In this document: positions 12,564 to 16,186 of the stretch, one piece after another
Layout: each line of letters starts with the position of its first letter
Position numbering within the stretch: position 1 is the stretch's first letter
Notes under the pieces: model-generated
The model's input: only the letters and a program-made list of their open reading frames with translations
Told to the model about the DNA's origin: nothing
The model's database searches: none
Assembly: GCA_934462945.1 (NCBI GenBank)
Contig: CAKSJF010000054.1
Location: 1-16,186, forward strand
Reading direction: 5' to 3'
DNA length: 16,186 nucleotides
From: an uncultured Clostridia bacterium
GTDB lineage: Bacteria; Bacillota; Clostridia; UBA1381
Program-made: the position numbers and the translations under genes

Positions 12564-12592
12564 TTGACAGAATATGAAATTTATGGTATGAT
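12564..12592 (+). promoter_or_regulatory. promoter of the small RNA upstream of spo0A
   Basis: A perfect TTGACA (12564-12569), a 17-base spacer and TATGAT (12587-12592). Confidence 0.65.
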
Positions 12593-12598
12593 AACAAT

Positions 12599-12693
12599 TG
12601 GGGAAGATAACGAAACGACATTTGATGTTCGCAGCAGGAAAAAGGTCATCATATGCCGGTTGTTTGAAGAACAGCGGTGTGGATGACCTTTTT
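12599..12693 (+). ncRNA. small RNA candidate upstream of spo0A, about 95 nt
   Basis: A consensus promoter gives a start near 12599. AAAAAGGTCATC (12639-12650) pairs over 12 bp with GATGACCTTTTT (12682-12693), and an inner stem (GCCG, TTGTT / AACAG, CGG) closes a TGAAG loop. The U run completes an intrinsic terminator. The 5' 40 nt include CGACATTTGATGTTCG, which can form a weak hairpin. No frame with a ribosome site is inside. Transcription ends ten bases before the first 0A-like box of the spo0A upstream region, so this is a separate unit and not the spo0A leader. No family was recognised. Confidence 0.6.
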
Positions 12694-12702
12694 GCATGAG
12701 AA

Positions 12703-12843
12703 TTTTGTCGAAATATGATATTATTCGCGGCATCAAATTGATAAAAAGAGATCAGCCACACCAGCATTTCAATCGGCATAATTCGACATAATATCAGCTT
12801 TTATAACAACGGTATTTTATATCAATCCTTTTATTTTTGTCAA
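12703..12843. promoter_or_regulatory. cluster of 0A-like boxes upstream of spo0A
   Basis: Matches to the Spo0A box (consensus near TTTTGTCRAA) occur at 12703-12713 (TTTTGTCGAAA), at 12782-12788 on the minus strand (TGTCGAA) and at 12835-12843 (TTTTGTCAA). All lie in the long gene-free stretch before spo0A. This fits positive or negative autoregulation by phosphorylated Spo0A, as known in bacilli and clostridia. No gene or further terminator is seen between 12843 and the promoter at 12910. Confidence 0.6.
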
Positions 12844-12909
12844 CATGTACAAAAATATTGTCACAATAATGTAGTTTAATTTAAAAATTACAAAATTTCA
12901 AAAAAAGTA

Positions 12910-12938
12910 TTGTATTTTATGTCATTTTGTAGTATTAT
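12910..12938 (+). promoter_or_regulatory. candidate sigma-A promoter of spo0A
   Basis: TTGTAT (12910-12915), a 17-base spacer and TATTAT (12933-12938) imply a leader of about 95 nt. A clear sigma-H promoter was not found by eye. Confidence 0.5.
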
Positions 12939-13041
12939 ATAACATGGAAGGGAAAGTTTAAAATGGATGTTGCATAAAATACTGATCTTCCACAGACGCC
13001 TTTCCAATCATTATTTATTACAACTCAAGGGGGAGAATATT

Positions 13042-13818
13042 ATGCAGAATTGCATAACAGTACTAATTGCAGATGACAATAAAGTCTTTGCAAACAATTT
13101 GGCTGAATTTCTAAAAGTTCAGCCGGGAATCAAAGTAGCAGGTGTCGCTTATGACGGGGAAGAAACATATGGCATGGTTTTGGAAACAAAGCCGGACATT
13201 GTTCTGATTGATATTGTCATGCCGAAGCGCGACGGATTGTCGGTGTTAAAACGTCTGTCTGAAACCAAGCTTGATAAAAAACCGGAATATATCGTAATGT
13301 CCGTTGCTTCCAGCGATCGCATGATTGATTCTGCAACCAATCTCGGTGCGGAATATTTTCTGCTCAAGCCGCAGGAAAATGCCGCTATTTTGGATACAAT
13401 CCGTTCCTTAGCAGCAATGCCGGCTGCTTCTGCAGCAACGCCGACATCAGAAACGCGGACGGCTTCAACCCCGGATCTTGAATGTGTGGTTACGAAATAC
13501 ATTCATGAATTAGGTGTTCCTGCACATATCAAAGGTTATCAGTACATCCGCTCGGCAATTTTAATGGTGATTGAAGATATGGATCTTTTGAACTATATCA
13601 CAAAACAGCTCTATCCGACCATTGCCAAAAAGTATGGCACAACTTCCTCCCGCGTAGAACGAGCAATCCGACATTCGATTGAGGTTGCCTGGAATCGCGG
13701 TAAACCGGAAATGCTGAATGAAGTTTTTGGTTATACCATTGATACCGGGAAAGGAAAACCGACAAATTCAGAATTTATCGCTATGGTTGCTGACCGGATC
13801 CGTCTGAATCAAAAATGA
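13042..13818 (+). CDS. spo0A: sporulation master regulator Spo0A, 258 aa
   Basis: This response regulator, once phosphorylated, turns on sporulation and stationary-phase genes. The start at 13042 has AAGGGGGAG before it. The frame extends to 12967 without a ribosome site. The receiver domain (1-125) has acidic residues D11-D12, phospho-acceptor D57 in LIDIVMP and K109. A short Ala/Thr/Ser-rich linker (126-145) joins the Spo0A-specific DNA-binding domain (146-258), with recognition segment YGTTSSRVERAIRHSIEVAW (198-217). The gene stands alone, with pheST in place of the usual spoIVB upstream. Autoregulation is suggested by the 0A-like boxes. Confidence 0.96.
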   Translation: MQNCITVLIADDNKVFANNLAEFLKVQPGIKVAGVAYDGEETYGMVLETKPDIVLIDIVMPKRDGLSVLKRLSETKLDKKPEYIVMSVASSDRMIDSATNLGAEYFLLKPQENAAILDTIRSLAAMPAASAATPTSETRTASTPDLECVVTKYIHELGVPAHIKGYQYIRSAILMVIEDMDLLNYITKQLYPTIAKKYGTTSSRVERAIRHSIEVAWNRGKPEMLNEVFGYTIDTGKGKPTNSEFIAMVADRIRLNQK

Positions 13819-13823
13819 TTTCC

Positions 13824-13952
13824 TGCCGCTGCAAGAGGGCGGTGAAATCATCGCCCCTTGCAGCCGGCAAACAATCCGGAGAATGCACTCATTCAATAAA
13901 ACACAAGAATTTTAAGTCAAAACAAGAGCACAGAACAGTCTGTTCCTTTTTT
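13824..13952 (+). terminator. stem-loop and weak terminator downstream of spo0A
   Basis: A long hairpin (GCTGCAAG-A-GGGCG with CGCCC-C-TTGCAGC, about 13829-13864) follows the stop but has no T run. Further on, GAACA-GTC-TGTTC (13933-13945) is followed by CTTTTTT and could be the actual intrinsic terminator. Neither is decisive. The remaining bases up to 13990 show nothing else. Confidence 0.4.
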
Positions 13953-13990
13953 ACATCCCAGTTTTTAATATTCAATTCTGACATTCCTTT

Positions 13991-14320
13991 TTAATTCTGT
14001 AAAACAGATTTATAGTAGTTCCCAAATTCTGCAAGTGCGTCTACAACCGGCAGCAGTTCTTTGCCAAGCTGGGTAAGTCCATATTCCACTTTTGGGGGTA
14101 ATTCCCGATAATCATACCGATAAACCAAACCGTCACTCATCATCTGCCGCAAACTGTCCGTGAGCACTTTTTGCGATATACCGTCCAAATCTCTCAAAAG
14201 TTCATTAAATCTCCACGGACGTGCTTTCAGATTACGAAGAATTAAAAGCTTCCATTTTCCGCCGATCAAGGCAACTGCCGTTGCCACCGGGCATGCCGGC
14301 AACTCATTTTTTGTTTTCAT
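13991..14320 (-). CDS. HxlR-family transcriptional regulator, 109 aa
   Basis: This small winged-helix MarR-like protein of the HxlR type has ACPVATAVALIGGKWKLLIL (residues 9-28), FNELLRDLDGISQKVLTDSL (recognition helix region) and YRYDYRELPPKVEYGLT in the wing. The conserved N-terminal cysteine (C10) is a redox or electrophile sensor in several members (HypR, QorR-type). GAGGTG precedes the ATG. It is divergent from a cupin gene, which is the usual position of its target. It is likely a repressor released by oxidative or aldehyde stress (inference). Confidence 0.9.
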   Translation of the reverse strand: MKTKNELPACPVATAVALIGGKWKLLILRNLKARPWRFNELLRDLDGISQKVLTDSLRQMMSDGLVYRYDYRELPPKVEYGLTQLGKELLPVVDALAEFGNYYKSVLQN

Positions 14321-14382
14321 ATGCTTTACACCTCACAATTCTATTTTATCACACATTTCAAAAAAAGTATATAGTTATAAAA

Positions 14383-14421
14383 AAGTGCGTACTTGTTTTT
14401 GTATATACACTATGCTATACT
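14383..14421 (+). promoter_or_regulatory. cupin-gene promoter with palindromic operator candidate
   Basis: TTGTTT (14393-14398), a 17-base spacer and TATACT (14416-14421). AAGT-GCGT-ACTT (14383-14394) is palindromic and overlaps the -35 box. GTATATA and GTATATAC flank it imperfectly. It is a plausible HxlR-protein site controlling both directions. Confidence 0.45.
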
Positions 14422-14468
14422 ATCATTAAGCAATGGGAATTTGCTAATATTATTGGAGGTGCATCCTT

Positions 14469-14822
14469 ATGAAAAACTATACAAAGACAAAACTTGATGG
14501 TGAAAGCAGAACCGAACTGCACGAAAAGCTTGGTTTAACCGGCGCAGAAATCAGTATTAATCAGCTTCCGGCAGGCGCCGGGGTTCCATTTGTGCATTCT
14601 CACAAAAATAACGAAGAAATTTACGGAATCCTTGCCGGCAGCGGAAAGGCCGTTATTGACGGCGAAGAAATCGAGCTCTCCGCAGGCGACTGGCTGAAAG
14701 TTGCTCCAGCTGCAAAAAGACAGTTTTCCGCAGCAGCCGATTCCGGAATTACCTTTGTCTGTATTCAGGTAAAAGAAAACTCTCTCGGCGGGTTTACCGC
14801 AGAAGATGCGATTGTATATTAA
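14469..14822 (+). CDS. small cupin-2 domain protein, 117 aa
   Basis: This is a single cupin beta-barrel. Motif 1 is around VPFVHSHKNNEEIYGILAGS (residues about 38-57), with H43, H45 and E50 as metal ligands, followed by G at 56. Motif 2 is around LSAGDWLKVAPAAKRQF (70-86), where the usual metal-binding histidine is replaced by the AAKRQF context, so metal binding may be incomplete. GGAGGTG precedes the ATG. The gene is divergent from the HxlR regulator, suggesting stress-induced expression. The enzymatic role is unknown. Relatives are annotated only as cupins, sometimes near quinone or aldehyde metabolism. Confidence 0.85.
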   Translation: MKNYTKTKLDGESRTELHEKLGLTGAEISINQLPAGAGVPFVHSHKNNEEIYGILAGSGKAVIDGEEIELSAGDWLKVAPAAKRQFSAAADSGITFVCIQVKENSLGGFTAEDAIVY

Positions 14823-14866
14823 ATTCAAAAAACCTGCCGGGAAAACTCGACAGGTTTTTTGAATTT
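14821..14866. terminator. bidirectional terminator between cupin and flavodiiron genes
   Basis: AAATTCAAAAAACCTG (14821-14836) pairs perfectly with CAGGTTTTTTGAATTT (14851-14866), giving T runs in both directions. Its arms overlap the stop codons of both convergent genes. Confidence 0.9.
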
Positions 14867-16016
14867 AGCAAAGTTCCTTTGCCATTTGTTTAATTTGTCC
14901 GATACTTTCCTCATTCAGCGCGGATTTTAAATGCGCTGACGTTTCAAGATAGGTCAGATTCTTGCTGTTTTCCAGCATTTTTTTCATCACACGTTCCGCC
15001 GTTGCTGCCCATGAACCGTTCTCAATAAAGCCAACTGTGCGGTTCTGATAGTTCCGCTCGGTCAGATTTAAAAGAAATTCACGCATAAACGGGAACACAT
15101 CTGCATTATAGGTCGGAGACGCTAACACAAGCTTACTGTAGCGGAATGCATCCTCCACATTCTCTGCCATGTCGCTCCGGGCAAGATCGGAAACAACCAC
15201 CTTGGGACATCCGTTTTTCCGGAGCTCCTCTGCTAAAAGCTCTGCTGCCTTTTTCGTGTTTCCATAAACGGATGCATACGCAATCATAACGCCCTCATTT
15301 TCCGGACGGTATGCCGACCAGGTGTCATAAAGACTTAAGAAATAGTCTAAATTCTCTGAAAGCACCGGTCCGTGCAGCGGACAGATGGTCTGAATATCCA
15401 GTGCCGCAACTTTTTTCAAAAGCGTCTGAACCTGTGCGCCGTATTTTCCGACAATGCCGAAATAATATCTTCGTGCCTCGCATGCCCAGTCCTCATCTGC
15501 ATCCAGCGCACCGAATTTTCCGAAAGCGTCTGCGGAGAAAAGAACCTTTTCCGTCTGATCATAGGTGACAAACACCTCCGGCCAGTGTACCATCGGCGCC
15601 ATAATAAAGGTGAGCGTATGCGTTCCTAAACTCAGCTCATCTCCTTCTCCGACAGTGATCCGCCGTTCCGGGAAATCCTCTCCGAAAAACTGCTTCATCA
15701 TCACAAATGCCTTTGCACTGGAAACAATCGTGGTTTCCGGATATGCGTGCATAAAGGTCACAATGTTTGCAGAATGATCCGGCTCCATATGCTGTACGAT
15801 CAGATAGTCCGGAGTTTTCCCGTTTAGAACTGTTTTTACATTCCCCATCCATTCCTCTGAAAAATATGCGTCTACTGTATCCAGCACTGCAATCTTTTCG
15901 TCCAGAATCGCATAGGAATTGTATGCCATACCGTTTTCCACAGTATACTGACCCTCAAACAGGTCGATTTCGTTATCATTTACGCCGATATACTTGATGC
16001 TCTTTGTAATGTCCAT
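14865..16016 (-). CDS. flavodiiron protein (A-type flavoprotein), 383 aa
   Basis: This soluble enzyme reduces O2 to water or NO to N2O, protecting anaerobes. The N-terminal metallo-beta-lactamase-like domain carries the diiron ligands H76, E78, D80, H81 (HMEPDHS), H144 (MVHWPE), D163 (SADAFG) and H215 (CPLHGP). The C-terminal flavodoxin domain binds FMN (ASVYGNT, 248-254; SPTYNADVFP, 300-309; NGSWA, 333-337). No rubredoxin or reductase domain is fused, so electrons must come from a separate rubredoxin. The start at 16016 has AGGAGG upstream. The longer frame to 16094 covers the promoter. NO versus O2 preference cannot be told from the sequence. Confidence 0.95.
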   Translation of the reverse strand: MDITKSIKYIGVNDNEIDLFEGQYTVENGMAYNSYAILDEKIAVLDTVDAYFSEEWMGNVKTVLNGKTPDYLIVQHMEPDHSANIVTFMHAYPETTIVSSAKAFVMMKQFFGEDFPERRITVGEGDELSLGTHTLTFIMAPMVHWPEVFVTYDQTEKVLFSADAFGKFGALDADEDWACEARRYYFGIVGKYGAQVQTLLKKVAALDIQTICPLHGPVLSENLDYFLSLYDTWSAYRPENEGVMIAYASVYGNTKKAAELLAEELRKNGCPKVVVSDLARSDMAENVEDAFRYSKLVLASPTYNADVFPFMREFLLNLTERNYQNRTVGFIENGSWAATAERVMKKMLENSKNLTYLETSAHLKSALNEESIGQIKQMAKELC

Positions 16017-16065
16017 GCCAATTTTCCTCCTCTGTGAGGGAATTACACCCCAATATTCTTTTATT

Positions 16066-16094
16066 ATTGTACCACAGATTTTCTGAAATTGCAA
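16066..16094 (-). promoter_or_regulatory. promoter of the flavodiiron gene
   Basis: TTGCAA (minus, 16089-16094), a 17-base spacer and TACAAT (16066-16071) show the gene has its own promoter despite the same-strand gene upstream. Confidence 0.6.
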
Positions 16095-16118
16095 TCCCTC
16101 TTTTTGGGAAAAACGCTA

Positions 16119-16186
16119 TTACTCTGCAAAGCCGTTGGGATGCGTGCTCTGCCAGCGCCAGCTATCCTCACACATTTCATCAATGC
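16119..16186 (-). CDS. galE: UDP-glucose 4-epimerase, C-terminal end only
   Basis: The last 21 codons before a TAA at 16119-16121 read IDEMCEDSWRWQSTHPNGFA plus E. This matches the conserved GalE tail (D-M-C/A-x-D-x-W-x-W-Q-S-x-x-P-x-G). GalE interconverts UDP-glucose and UDP-galactose. The rest lies outside the window, so completeness cannot be judged. Confidence 0.75.
   Translation of the reverse strand, partial: IDEMCEDSWRWQSTHPNGFAE

Noticed and set aside
12552..12779. 75-codon minus-strand frame upstream of spo0A
   Set aside because: It overlaps the small RNA and its promoter and shows no ribosome site or protein pattern.
13933..13945. LexA-like box GAAC-N5-GTTC
   Set aside because: The spacing is five bases and not the four of the Firmicute box, and it lies downstream of a gene before a T run, so it reads better as a weak terminator.
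1..16186. CRISPR array, insertion sequence or transposase
   Set aside because: No regularly spaced repeats, no transposase frame and no terminal inverted repeats were seen.

Overview
The window looks like part of the chromosome of an anaerobic, spore-lineage Firmicute, most likely a Lachnospiraceae-type Clostridia (inference). The reasons are low to moderate GC with AT-rich intergenes, strong AGGAGG ribosome sites, many TTGACA-N17-TATAAT promoters, a T-box-controlled pheST operon, spo0A with 0A-like boxes upstream, and a flavodiiron protein.

Positions 1 to about 2209 are the right end of an integrated mobile element. They end in a tRNA 3'-end fragment (T-arm, acceptor strand, CCA) with no matching 5' half, as expected of an attachment site. 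The stretch carries a ribbon-helix-helix protein, a two-gene operon (unknown 99-aa protein plus a stand-alone HIRAN-domain protein), and dense small-RNA architecture. Two loci on opposite strands each pair a 20-22 aa hydrophobic, lysine-tailed peptide with a convergent antisense RNA of about 80 nt covering the 3' end of its mRNA. Both mRNAs also have leader/3'-end complementarity. I read these as two type I toxin-antitoxin modules, and they are the main discovery of the window. A third short antisense RNA faces the 3' end of the HIRAN gene.

Positions 2210-8730 are a sugar-utilisation region. It holds a small-RNA candidate, an XRE regulator with an AraC regulator, a GH127/DUF1680 beta-L-arabinofuranosidase-like enzyme, a second, divergent AraC regulator, an internal fragment of araM, araD (L-ribulose-5-phosphate 4-epimerase), and a divergent DeoR regulator with a palindromic operator candidate. 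Together they suggest L-arabinose release and catabolism. No transporter, araA or araB is in view, and the araM partner of araD is decayed.

Positions 8730-12465 (minus strand) are the housekeeping pheS-pheT operon behind a complete T-box leader. Positions 12540-13960 hold a 95-nt small-RNA candidate and then spo0A, whose long upstream region has three 0A-like boxes. spo0A is not next to spoIVB here.

Positions 13990-16186 hold a divergent HxlR regulator and small cupin protein, a flavodiiron protein (O2/NO detoxification) sharing a bidirectional terminator with the cupin gene, and the last codons of a galE-like gene at the edge.
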